A stretch of DNA of 19,436 nucleotides from an uncultured Clostridia bacterium (GTDB lineage Bacteria > Bacillota > Clostridia > Christensenellales > UBA1242), in NCBI GenBank assembly GCA_946487985.1, contig CAMLUY010000005.1, positions 1 to 19,436 of the forward strand. Reading direction: 5' to 3'. The position numbers and the translations under genes are program-made. This document shows positions 1 through 6,842 of this stretch, piece by piece (the first letter of the stretch is position 1; each line of letters starts with the position of its first letter). Below the pieces are notes generated by a model, which was not told the origin of the DNA, did no database searches, and worked only from the letters and a program-made list of their open reading frames with translations.

Positions 1-151
1 GGTAGGGCCCGTGCGGGCGTGCCACCAGGAGGTAAACGTTTTCATACCCGCCCGCGCTTTGATAGTTCAGCCTGTTTTTGAGCGAACCAACATAGTGCCC
101 AAGGTGCAGGTTGCCTGTTGGCCTGTCGCCAGTAAGAATGATGTCTTTCAT
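1..151 (-). CDS. trpS: Tryptophanyl-tRNA synthetase, N-terminal fragment
   Basis: Class I aminoacyl-tRNA synthetase that charges tRNA-Trp in the cytoplasm. Reading leftward from the ATG at 151, the protein begins MKDIILTGDRPTGNLHLGHY, then VGSLKNRLNYQ. GDRPTG and the HIGH-type motif LHLGHYVGS are hallmarks of bacterial TrpS, and they sit at the usual N-terminal position. An AGCGAGG ribosome site lies about 7 bases upstream. Only about 50 codons are inside the window. The last codons before the edge read VARPHGPY, whereas the family normally continues like (I/V)AD-QALTD, so roughly the outer 22 bases look wrong and may be an assembly-end artefact. The identification rests on about 40 clean residues. 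Confidence 0.85.
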   Translation of the reverse strand, partial: MKDIILTGDRPTGNLHLGHYVGSLKNRLNYQSAGGYENVYLLVARPHGPY

Positions 152-175
152 GTAAAACCTCGCTTTTTTCATATA

Positions 176-205
176 ATTTTATCATTTTTTCTTTGGCGTT
201 GTCAA
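176..205 (-). promoter_or_regulatory. sigmaA-type promoter of trpS
   Basis: On the minus strand a perfect -35 TTGACA (205-200) is followed after 18 bases by TAAAAT (181-176), about 25 bases upstream of the trpS ATG. No T-box leader fits in the short distance to the start codon. Confidence 0.6.
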
Positions 206-269
206 TAAAATGCAACAATAAAAAAATGGGAGATTAAGCCTGAAAATTATCGTACGGAAAAGAAATTTT

Positions 270-299
270 TTGCAAAAATATATTGCTTTGTGGTAGAAT
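270..299 (+). promoter_or_regulatory. Probable promoter of the beta-helix lipoprotein gene
   Basis: TTGCAA (270-275), an 18-base spacer and TAGAAT (294-299) lie 22 bases before the chosen ATG at 322, leaving room for the AAAGGA ribosome site at 310-315. Confidence 0.45.
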
Positions 300-321
300 A
301 AAAGAAAGCAAAGGACCTACA

Positions 322-2121
322 ATGTCAAAAAGAATATCATTAAGTATTTTTCTTGCAATAATCTGCGCCTTTTCGGCGCTGATGCTTTTTGCTTGCGGAA
401 ATGAGAAGCTGCCTGAAAGCATATCTTTTACAAGGCAAGAGGTGGAGATTTTTAAAGGCGGTTCGACATATCTTGATTTGGAGGTGTTGCCAGTCGACGC
501 AAATGGGTTCAGCCTTGTGTGGTCAAGTTCAAACGACAAGGTTGCGTCGGTGAAGCGCAATGGTCAGGTGTCGGCAAAGGAATATGGCAGCGCGGTCATC
601 AGCTGCGCGGTAAAGGGAACGGATTTGGTTGCAAACTGCAATGTCAGCGTAACTGACGGCAGGGTTTATAAAGTATATGTTGACCAGTCCAATGTGAAGA
701 CCACCTACTATGCCGGGCAAACCTTTGACCCAACAGGTCTGATTGTATGGGCAAGGTATGAAAGTGGGGTAGACAAAAGGCTGGCAAGCGATGAGTATCA
801 AATTGAAGTGCCTCAGCCGCTGAGCGAGGGCGACAACGCTGTGATAAAATGCAGCAACAAGGCATTTACTATTGAGCTTGAAGTGCTGCCTGATGTTGCA
901 ACTGGCATAGTTGTGTCCACGCCGCCGAGCAAAGTTGAGTACTTTATTGGCCAGGCTTTTGACCCGTCAGGCATGCAGGTGTCACTTGTATACGCCAGCG
1001 GAAAGACCCAGCCTGTCAGCGGCTTTGATTGCCAGGCGGTGATGTTTGGCACAAGCAACAATACGGTCGAGATAAGCTATGGACAGTTTAAGACCACACT
1101 GACGGTAACGGTCAAGGCTAAGAAGACTGTGTACAGTTTTGGGCAGTTGCAGCAGGCTATTGACCAGGCAGAAGTTGGCGACAGCATTATGCTCAGCGGC
1201 AGGCATGAAAATGTGGACACTGTGTTTGTGCCATTGGAAAAGCAGCTGACGCTTGTTGGCGGGTTTGATTCGGTGTGCACCATTATGCCAAAAGCGGGAC
1301 ATTCGGTTTTTGTGATTACAGGCAGCGAGCAGGGTGGCGGCAGCGTCACAATCGCGAACTTTGAGCTTGTTGCGCCAGCCGGGCACACGCAGCCACTGGT
1401 GTCGCTTGGCAGCCTTTCTGGCGAAAAGATTAGCGGCGGAGTTGTGACTTTGTCAAACATTGACTTTGAATTGTTCGGCGCTGGCATTGGTGTGATGGCA
1501 GAAGATACTTTTGAAAATGTAAACCTTTACATTCAAGATTGCAGCTTTACCGAGATTGAGGGGGCTGCAAACCAGCAAAATTCGGCAGTCAATCTGTCAG
1601 GCTTTTATAATGGAAAAATTTGCGTTCAAGGCTGTGAAATCAATATCGGCGGCAATGGGCTGAATCTGTCGTCTTGTGATGGAGTTGAAGTTGCTTTGAA
1701 GGGCTGCGATATTCAAAGTGATGCTGTTGCGGTAAATTTTGGAAACATTGTGTGGGGGATAATAACCATTGACGGCTGCACAATAAAAGGCGACAGGGCT
1801 TTGTCGGCGGCTGATTGTGACAGCTGCATGTGGAGCGTAGCGCAGACCGCATTTGTTGGCGCGCAAACTTGTGAAATCCAAAGCGGAGTGATTGAACTGC
1901 GTGGCTGCAATGATAATGTTTTGGATATTGTGGGCGGTGAGCTTTCAAACTACAACCAGTCATCTGGCGGTGTGGTTGCAGCCCTGGTACTGATTTCAGA
2001 CAGCGAGGACAGGCCGTCAAGCAGCAATACTGTCAATATTATGTCTTCAACCATCAGCTTTACTGGCAGCGGAGAAAAATATCAAGTATTTGATTCAAGC
2101 AGCCAGGTGATAGAAAGGTAG
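322..2121 (+). CDS. Surface lipoprotein with Ig-like domains and a right-handed beta-helix
   Basis: A 599-residue exported lipoprotein. The ATG at 322 is preferred over the in-frame ATG at 283 because AAAGGA sits 6 bases upstream and the protein then begins with a classic signal peptide (MSKR, hydrophobic stretch, lipobox LFAC with Cys25). Residues about 31-112 resemble a group 2 bacterial Ig-like (BIG2) domain (WSSSN, VASV, GQVSA). Residues about 113-193 and 193-265 are two Big_3-like domains sharing the pattern YxxGQxFDPxGxxV. From about 268 to the end there are short repeated strands rich in Gly, Asn, Cys and aliphatic residues, including VYSFGQLQQAIDQAEVGDSI, typical of pectate-lyase-like parallel beta-helices. 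Export and lipid anchoring follow from the signal; the ligand or substrate is unknown. It appears monocistronic, and no clear terminator follows it. Confidence 0.85.
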   Translation: MSKRISLSIFLAIICAFSALMLFACGNEKLPESISFTRQEVEIFKGGSTYLDLEVLPVDANGFSLVWSSSNDKVASVKRNGQVSAKEYGSAVISCAVKGTDLVANCNVSVTDGRVYKVYVDQSNVKTTYYAGQTFDPTGLIVWARYESGVDKRLASDEYQIEVPQPLSEGDNAVIKCSNKAFTIELEVLPDVATGIVVSTPPSKVEYFIGQAFDPSGMQVSLVYASGKTQPVSGFDCQAVMFGTSNNTVEISYGQFKTTLTVTVKAKKTVYSFGQLQQAIDQAEVGDSIMLSGRHENVDTVFVPLEKQLTLVGGFDSVCTIMPKAGHSVFVITGSEQGGGSVTIANFELVAPAGHTQPLVSLGSLSGEKISGGVVTLSNIDFELFGAGIGVMAEDTFENVNLYIQDCSFTEIEGAANQQNSAVNLSGFYNGKICVQGCEINIGGNGLNLSSCDGVEVALKGCDIQSDAVAVNFGNIVWGIITIDGCTIKGDRALSAADCDSCMWSVAQTAFVGAQTCEIQSGVIELRGCNDNVLDIVGGELSNYNQSSGGVVAALVLISDSEDRPSSSNTVNIMSSTISFTGSGEKYQVFDSSSQVIER

Positions 2122-2182
2122 TTTATTTCAATAAAAATGCAGGAAAATGGCAGAATACGACCGCCAATAAATAAGTACCATA

Positions 2183-2211
2183 TTGACTTTTCGATGATGA
2201 TGTGATATTTT
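2183..2211 (+). promoter_or_regulatory. Candidate promoter for the mTERF-like operon
   Basis: TTGACT (2183-2188), a 17-base spacer and TATTTT (2206-2211). It would give a leader of about 140 bases before the first reading frame. That leader contains the perfect 12-bp palindrome CTCAAATTTGAG at 2318-2329, a possible operator. Confidence 0.4.
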
Positions 2212-2360
2212 TGTATTATCGGATGCTGAGACAAGCGTGGAGAAGCCGCATTTGAGTGAAGCTGAGGCTTATTCAAACTGTGATGATGCAATATATTAGG
2301 TGTTTCGTGCTTCAAAACTCAAATTTGAGCATCACATTGTTTTTTATCGAGAGGGGAGAT

Positions 2361-2393
2361 ATGTGTAAAAATAATAAGGCGGTTTTTTTGTAA
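2361..2393 (+). other. Ten-codon leader ORF overlapping the first mTERF-like gene
   Basis: ATG at 2361 has the sequence GGGGAGAT immediately upstream, the same GGAGAT-ATG arrangement used by the second mTERF-like gene at 3900. It encodes MCKNNKAVFL and ends in TAA, whose last A is the first base of the ATG at 2393 (TAATG). The main gene's own ATG lacks a good ribosome site, so ribosomes probably arrive from this leader, by coupling or by a -1 shift on the T7 run at 2383-2389 (zero-frame heptamer T-TTT-TTG). A homopolymer sequencing error that splits one start region is the simple alternative. Confidence 0.4.
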
Positions 2394-3877
2394 TGGGAAA
2401 CATGACAGGCGCTTACTTGAAGGATATATTAATCAAATATTATGGCTGGACAGAAGATGAGGTCGCAGCCAAACAGTCATCACTTACGCATGTAACCCGA
2501 CTCAGCCTTGATCAAATGTTGAGCAAGGAAAAGTTTTTTTCAGAGCAGTTCAAGTTCAGTCACCATGATTTTTGCAAGATGATAAAATCTTTGCCTACAC
2601 TTCTTTCATACAGTGATTCTGTCCTGATTGAAAAGGAAAAGTATTATTGCCAAAAGTTGCAAATCACACACGATGATTTCTGCAAAATCGTAAAGTTGAA
2701 GCCTGCTGTTTTTGCGTTCAGCTATGAGTATATTGAAAAAAGAATAGCTTTTTATTGCAAGACTTTTGGTATTACGCCAAAAGAGTTTGGTAAAGCGATT
2801 AAGGTTCTGCCTGCACTGCTTGGGTTCAGCGAAAGCACTATCAACAACAAGATTGAAAATATGATGAAAAGCCTTGATCTGACAAAAGCTGAGGCTTTCA
2901 GAGCGATCAATCTCATGCCAACGCTAACGGGGTACAGCAAGCAAAAATTAAAGGAAAAGACCAATTTTTACAAAAGCACCTTTGACTTTACCGACCAGGA
3001 TTTTAAAAAGATCTTTTTAAAGCTGCCTGCGCTTTTGGGGCTGCATGAGGAAAATATATTGAACAAAGCCAACTTCTATTGCAAAACTTTTGGCATGACT
3101 CGCCAGGAATTTGGCAAATTGTTCAAACTGCTGCCTGCGCTGATCAGTTACAGCCAGCAAAACCTTATTCAAAAAAGAGATTTCATGAAATCGGCTTTGT
3201 TGATGAACGATGCAGAATTCAACAGCGTTGTAAAGCGCACTCCATCAGTATTCAGTATGAATGAGAAGATGATCGGCAAAAAGATAGACTTTTTCAAAGG
3301 TGCTCTCAATATGAGTTCGGCGGAATTAGGCAGGCTGGTGCTGAAATTCCCTAACATACTGGTCTTGAATGAAGAGTCGATTGACAACAAGCTTTCGCTT
3401 TTTGCATCTGAGCTGGAATGTGACAAATCGGACATAGTCAAAATGGTGACAAAATCGCCGTCATTATTGGGACTGAAAAATACTACGGTGCTGGACAAAA
3501 CACAGCAAATACATGAACTTGGGATTACAAATCAGTGGATATTGAAAAATCCGCTGATACTTACTGCGCCAGCGGACAGTTTGAAACTTAAATTCATGAT
3601 GTTTCGGTTGGCTTTTCAGAGTGAAGACTTTACGAAAACAAACTGGTACATTCAAAGTGAAAAAAAGACCTGGGCGCGACTGAAATACTTTGAAGAAAAT
3701 GGCGTTGGCTTCAAGCCATCAAACGTGATTGCCACAAAAAAAGTATTTTCAAAAAAGTACAAAATTGATGACGCAATCCTTCAAAAGAAATATCCGCTGA
3801 TGCAGTCAGATATTGATGAGATAGGTGAAAGATATAAAAGCAATTTCAATATTGATGGTTTTGAAAAAGCAATATAG
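2393..3877 (+). CDS. mTERF-like helical-repeat protein, copy 1
   Basis: A 494-residue soluble protein without signal peptide or membrane segment. Residues 42-365 are nine units of exactly 36 residues, with pattern (L/I)xxKxxFYxxxxxxTxx(D/E)FxKxxxxxPxLLxxSxxx. A proline falls at position 27 of every unit (residues 68, 104, 140, 176, 212, 248, 284, 320, 356). A short tenth unit (366-396) and a C-terminal domain (397-494) with SEKKTWARLKY and FKPSNVIATKKVFSKKY follow. This spacing, the P-x-LL-x-(Y/F)S motif and the C-terminal shape (PR..L...G......L..SE..F...Y in plants) match mTERF proteins, alpha-solenoids that bind nucleic acid in organelles. Function here is unknown; nucleic-acid binding is inferred. 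ATG 2402 is an alternative start that aligns better with copy 2. It is the first gene of a two-gene unit, 22 bases before copy 2. Confidence 0.75.
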   Translation: MGNMTGAYLKDILIKYYGWTEDEVAAKQSSLTHVTRLSLDQMLSKEKFFSEQFKFSHHDFCKMIKSLPTLLSYSDSVLIEKEKYYCQKLQITHDDFCKIVKLKPAVFAFSYEYIEKRIAFYCKTFGITPKEFGKAIKVLPALLGFSESTINNKIENMMKSLDLTKAEAFRAINLMPTLTGYSKQKLKEKTNFYKSTFDFTDQDFKKIFLKLPALLGLHEENILNKANFYCKTFGMTRQEFGKLFKLLPALISYSQQNLIQKRDFMKSALLMNDAEFNSVVKRTPSVFSMNEKMIGKKIDFFKGALNMSSAELGRLVLKFPNILVLNEESIDNKLSLFASELECDKSDIVKMVTKSPSLLGLKNTTVLDKTQQIHELGITNQWILKNPLILTAPADSLKLKFMMFRLAFQSEDFTKTNWYIQSEKKTWARLKYFEENGVGFKPSNVIATKKVFSKKYKIDDAILQKKYPLMQSDIDEIGERYKSNFNIDGFEKAI

Positions 3878-3899
3878 TCAATTTTATGTGGGTGGAGAT

Positions 3900-5369
3900 A
3901 TGAACGATTTGAAAAATGTGTTAAAAAAAAGATATGGCTGGACAGAACAAGAAGTCAAAGATAAGGCCTTTCAACTATCATACTTATCTGGAATTTCCGC
4001 ACAACAAGTTTGTGATTCAGAGAACTTCTTTTCCAAAAGATATGGCTTTACGCATAATGACTTTTGCTGCTTAATAAAAAGGCGACCAGCGATTTTATGC
4101 TACACCGAGGAAAGGTTGATTCAGACCCAAGACTTCTTTTTCCAAGCCCTGCAAATCGGCTGTGATGATTTTGCAAAAATAATCTTTCGCAAGCCAATGA
4201 TACTCAGCTACAACAAGCAATTATTGAAACAAAGGATTGATTTCTATTGCAAATATTTTAATCTTTCACACAATGCTTTTGGAAAATTGTTTAAAATTCA
4301 ACCATCACTAATCAGTCTTGATGAACGACTTATTATTCAACGTGCAGATTATTTGAAATCAAAAATCGGTTTTAATAAAGAAGGAATTCGCAAAGCTTTT
4401 ATTCTGATGCCATCACTGCTTTGTATTGGCAGTCACAGGATTGACGAAAAAATCGACTTTTATTCCAGACATCTTGACCTTACAAATGAAGAAGTAAAAA
4501 AATGCGTGAGAAGCAAGCCAGGCTTAATGAGCATGAATGAAAGTACTATAAAAGATAAAACCAACTTTTTTAAAGACAAGTTTGGTTTTATTAATAGTGA
4601 TATTGGAAAGATGGAAAAAGTTATCCCTTCTCTTTTGTGTTATAGTTCTGAGAATCTTTGGGAAAAGTGTGTGTTTTGTATGCAGGAGCTATCATTTTCT
4701 GAAAAAGAATTTGGGAAAGTCATTAAACGCGCGCCATCAATTTTGGGGTTGAGTCAACAGACGCTGCAAAATAAAATAGATTTTTTCACAAGCGAACTCA
4801 AAATTACCAAAGAAAAATTGGGGAAACTCCTCTTAATATCACCCAAATTAATGACACTAAATGAAGAGTCAATAAAAAGGAAAATAGATTTTTATATTCG
4901 CACATTCAATTTCACGAAGGAGGAGGCTGCCAGAATTATAGTTGAATACCCAGTTATTTTATCATTGAATGAAGATAGCGTTGTTGAAAAGAAACAAAGC
5001 ATCAGCGAAATAGGCTTAAATAAAGAATGTATTTTGAAAAACCCTACAATTTTGTCAGCGCCTGCAAGCAGCTTAAAAATTAAGTATATGATGTTTTTCT
5101 TGGCGTTTCAAAGAAGTGACTTTTTAAATTTGAGATGGTATATGCAAAGCGAGAAAAAAACATGGGCACGATTGAAATATTTAGAGAAGAAACAGGGGAA
5201 TTTTAAACCAGCAAACGTAATAGTCAACAAAACCAAGTTTACCAACAAATATGGCATTGACAACGATGAGCTTCTTGCAAAATACCCATTGTCACAGGAA
5301 GATATAGATCAAATCAGCAATTCCTTTTATGCATATGCAAATAAAGACGAACAACTTAAACAAGAATAA
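3900..5369 (+). CDS. mTERF-like helical-repeat protein, copy 2
   Basis: A 489-residue paralogue of the gene upstream. The ATG at 3900 (GGTGGAGAT directly before it) is chosen over the in-frame ATG at 3825, which lies inside the previous gene; from 3900 the N-terminus MNDLKNVLKKRYGWTEQEV lines up with copy 1. Architecture is identical: nine 36-residue units (residues 37-360) with the fixed proline at 63, 99, 135, 171, 207, 243, 279, 315 and 351, a 31-residue tenth unit (361-391) and the C-terminal domain with SEKKTWARLKY, FKPANVIVNKTKF and KYPLSQEDID. The two copies differ across most of the repeat surface but agree closely in the C-terminal 100 residues. Codon use is visibly more AT-rich than in copy 1, so they are old duplicates or were acquired separately. 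Family assignment as for copy 1; function unknown. Confidence 0.75.
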   Translation: MNDLKNVLKKRYGWTEQEVKDKAFQLSYLSGISAQQVCDSENFFSKRYGFTHNDFCCLIKRRPAILCYTEERLIQTQDFFFQALQIGCDDFAKIIFRKPMILSYNKQLLKQRIDFYCKYFNLSHNAFGKLFKIQPSLISLDERLIIQRADYLKSKIGFNKEGIRKAFILMPSLLCIGSHRIDEKIDFYSRHLDLTNEEVKKCVRSKPGLMSMNESTIKDKTNFFKDKFGFINSDIGKMEKVIPSLLCYSSENLWEKCVFCMQELSFSEKEFGKVIKRAPSILGLSQQTLQNKIDFFTSELKITKEKLGKLLLISPKLMTLNEESIKRKIDFYIRTFNFTKEEAARIIVEYPVILSLNEDSVVEKKQSISEIGLNKECILKNPTILSAPASSLKIKYMMFFLAFQRSDFLNLRWYMQSEKKTWARLKYLEKKQGNFKPANVIVNKTKFTNKYGIDNDELLAKYPLSQEDIDQISNSFYAYANKDEQLKQE

Positions 5370-5371
5370 AC

Positions 5372-5403
5372 AAAAAAGCATATCCAGTCGGATATGTTTT
5401 TTT
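5372..5403 (+). terminator. Terminator of the mTERF-like operon
   Basis: Stem CATATCC (5379-5385), loop AGTC, stem GGATATG (5390-5396), then a run of seven T, with A's on the left arm; it starts 3 bases after the stop codon of copy 2. Confidence 0.85.
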
Positions 5404-5585
5404 ATTTTAATACGGCATTGCTGCTTAAATATTTTTGTTCACTGTGCTGTTGTGGTAAAAAATTTGCGAAATTTTACTTATTTGTTTTCAAATTCAAAAG
5501 CTACACTGCGAAAAAGCAACTTTCCGTAATCTGGAAAATTTTATCACAAAAGACAGCTTTTTGTTGTGCTTTATTGAAATATTTG

Positions 5586-6341
5586 TCAGCCTTCCATAAT
5601 CATTTTGTCGGCAATGAGGGCGATAAGTTCACCATTGGTTGGCTTTTCATTGCTGCTGTAAATTTTCAGGCCGAACAAATTGTTGATGTTTTCAATTTTT
5701 CCTCTGTTCCAAGCCACTTCAATGGCATGGCGCATGCCACGCTCAACTTTTGATGAGCTGGTTTCAAATTTTTCAGCAATAGTTGGGTAAAGGCGTTTTG
5801 TGATAGAGCCAATGATGTCAGGCTCTTCAACTGCAAGCTTGACAGCTTCGCGCAAGAATTGATAGCCCTTGATGTGGGCAGGAATACCGATACTGATGAA
5901 AATATTGCTGATCTTTTCATCAAGCTGCTTTTCGCTGCTTGTTTCAACTTCGCCCTCATTTGATGCAAGGTCGCGAATTCTTTGGTCAAGGTTTTCAGGC
6001 ATTACAGGTTTGACCATGAAATAGCTTGCTCCCTCTTTGATTGCCTTTGACACAAACCCGCTATGCGACAGGTTTGAGATGAAAATAAGCTTTGGCAGCT
6101 CATCTGCGGCCATCTCTTTTTTCAGTTTGTCGTAGACCATAAAGCCGTCCATACCTGAAAGCAGCACCTCACTGATCAGGAAGTCTGGTTTCAAGCTTTT
6201 GACTTCTGCTGCAACTGTGACCCCATCACTGCTGCTGCCAAGCAGCTTGTAGTCAGCAGACTGCTCAAAATACTTTTTCAATTCACCTGCTGCATCATTG
6301 TCAGCCAAATACACCGAAATAATCTTTTTTTCTTTTTCCAT
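5586..6341 (-). CDS. spo0A: Spo0A sporulation response regulator with altered phospho-acceptor
   Basis: Master transcription factor for entry into sporulation. It has 251 residues, close to the usual 260-270. Residues about 7-125 form a receiver domain; residues about 140-251 form the Spo0A DNA-binding domain, with GIPAHIKGYQFLREA, RLYPTIAEKF, KVERGMRHAIEVAWNRG, FGL and KPTNGELIALIADK all present. In the receiver the segment normally reading (L/I)xLDIIMPxLDG reads LISEVLLSGMDG, so the phospho-acceptor Asp is Glu58 (codon GAG, 6168-6170). The acidic pair is Asp14-Asn15, and the Thr/Ser (Ser in FISN) and Lys (VKP) positions are kept. Start ATG 6341 has AAGGAG 7 bases upstream. The protein may be active without phosphorylation, or controlled another way; that is inference. 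It converges with the mTERF-like operon. Confidence 0.93.
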   Translation of the reverse strand: MEKEKKIISVYLADNDAAGELKKYFEQSADYKLLGSSSDGVTVAAEVKSLKPDFLISEVLLSGMDGFMVYDKLKKEMAADELPKLIFISNLSHSGFVSKAIKEGASYFMVKPVMPENLDQRIRDLASNEGEVETSSEKQLDEKISNIFISIGIPAHIKGYQFLREAVKLAVEEPDIIGSITKRLYPTIAEKFETSSSKVERGMRHAIEVAWNRGKIENINNLFGLKIYSSNEKPTNGELIALIADKMIMEG

Positions 6342-6512
6342 ATTTTTCTCCTTTCTATGTCAACCGAGAGATTTTTCTTTTGACAATCATAGGGTAGCAC
6401 TTTTTTCGCCCAAATGAAACAAGTTGTAACAGTAAAAAATGACGAGTAATGTTGGTTGATGTCGTATTTTGCCGTAAACTGTCTAGTCGGATAAAAATCA
6501 CCACAGCTGGAG

Positions 6513-6543
6513 GTCATAATGACGATGATTGGCGTCATAATGA
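6513..6543. repeat. Two identical 10-mers spaced 21 bp upstream of spo0A
   Basis: GTCATAATGA occurs at 6513-6522 and again at 6534-6543, exactly 21 bp apart, two turns of B-DNA. Each copy is itself near-palindromic (GTCAT-A-ATGA), as expected for tandem sites of a dimeric regulator. Confidence 0.5.
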
Positions 6544-6580
6544 TTCACTCTTCAACAATATGTTATCATAAAAAGAAGAT

Positions 6581-6587
6581 TTCGACA
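6581..6587 (-). promoter_or_regulatory. 0A box (Spo0A binding site) upstream of spo0A
   Basis: TTCGACA on the plus strand is the exact complement of the 0A-box core TGTCGAA, flanked as TTTCGACAAGA. It lies 240 bases upstream of spo0A, suggesting autoregulation as known in Bacillus. Confidence 0.45.
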
Positions 6588-6748
6588 AGAAGTATTGGCA
6601 AACAATTTGACATATTTTGCAATTTTTTCAAAAATTTATCAAAAATACGCCAAAATTATTGCCAAATCTTCAAAAAGCGATAAATTTATGCGCGAAAATG
6701 AGTTATTTTAGAAAATTATAGTCAAAAACTAAAAGTTGGGGCAAATAT

Positions 6749-6799
6749 TAAAAAACGCCGCATCATTGAAAGTGTATTTTTTTACTTCAATTTGCGGCA
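6749..6799 (-). terminator. Terminator of degV
   Basis: On the minus strand, GCCGCA...ATTGAAGT pairs across a short A-rich loop with ACTTTCAAT...TGCGGC and is followed by GTTTTTT. Plus-strand stem arms are 6757-6762 and 6793-6798 with an additional inner stem. Confidence 0.8.
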
Positions 6800-6842
6800 G
6801 TATTTTAAAGAAAATGATTTTTTATGGAGAGATATTGCAGTT

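Larger units (their letters stand above)
6342..6842. promoter_or_regulatory. 500-base gene-free region upstream of spo0A
   Basis: Contains the degV terminator at its right end, a 0A box at 6581-6587, a pair of 10-base direct repeats at 6513-6543, and an otherwise very AT-rich stretch (about 6545-6750). A weak minus-strand promoter candidate, TTGGGC-16-TATGAT, lies roughly 50 bases before the spo0A ATG. No convincing gene was seen; the reading frame over 6278-6538 (-) overlaps the spo0A start out of frame and has no recognisable features. Confidence 0.6.

Noticed and set aside
11..208. Plus-strand 65-residue open frame at the left edge
   Set aside because: It is the complement of the trpS start and promoter; the minus-strand protein has the clear TrpS motifs.
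2280..2340. Riboswitch or structured RNA before the mTERF-like operon
   Set aside because: The palindrome CTCAAATTTGAG and a weak hairpin are present, but no known riboswitch core or convincing long stem was found.
2393..5369. TALE, PPR or TPR repeats as the identity of the 36-residue units
   Set aside because: TALE units are 33-35 residues with the LTPxQVVAIAS pattern, and TPR/PPR units are 34/35 with different signature residues; the P-x-LL-x-YS rhythm and C-terminal domain fit mTERF better.
5394..5753. Plus-strand open frame after the mTERF-like terminator
   Set aside because: It begins inside the terminator T-run and its second half is antisense to spo0A; no ribosome site or recognisable motif.
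6424..6433. TTGTAACAGT, shared with the TetR operator flank at 7727-7736, as a second operator
   Set aside because: Only a half-site matches; the other half of the palindrome is missing.
6278..6538. 86-residue minus-strand frame overlapping the spo0A start
   Set aside because: No ribosome site, unlike any protein I know, and it covers the repeats and promoter region of spo0A.
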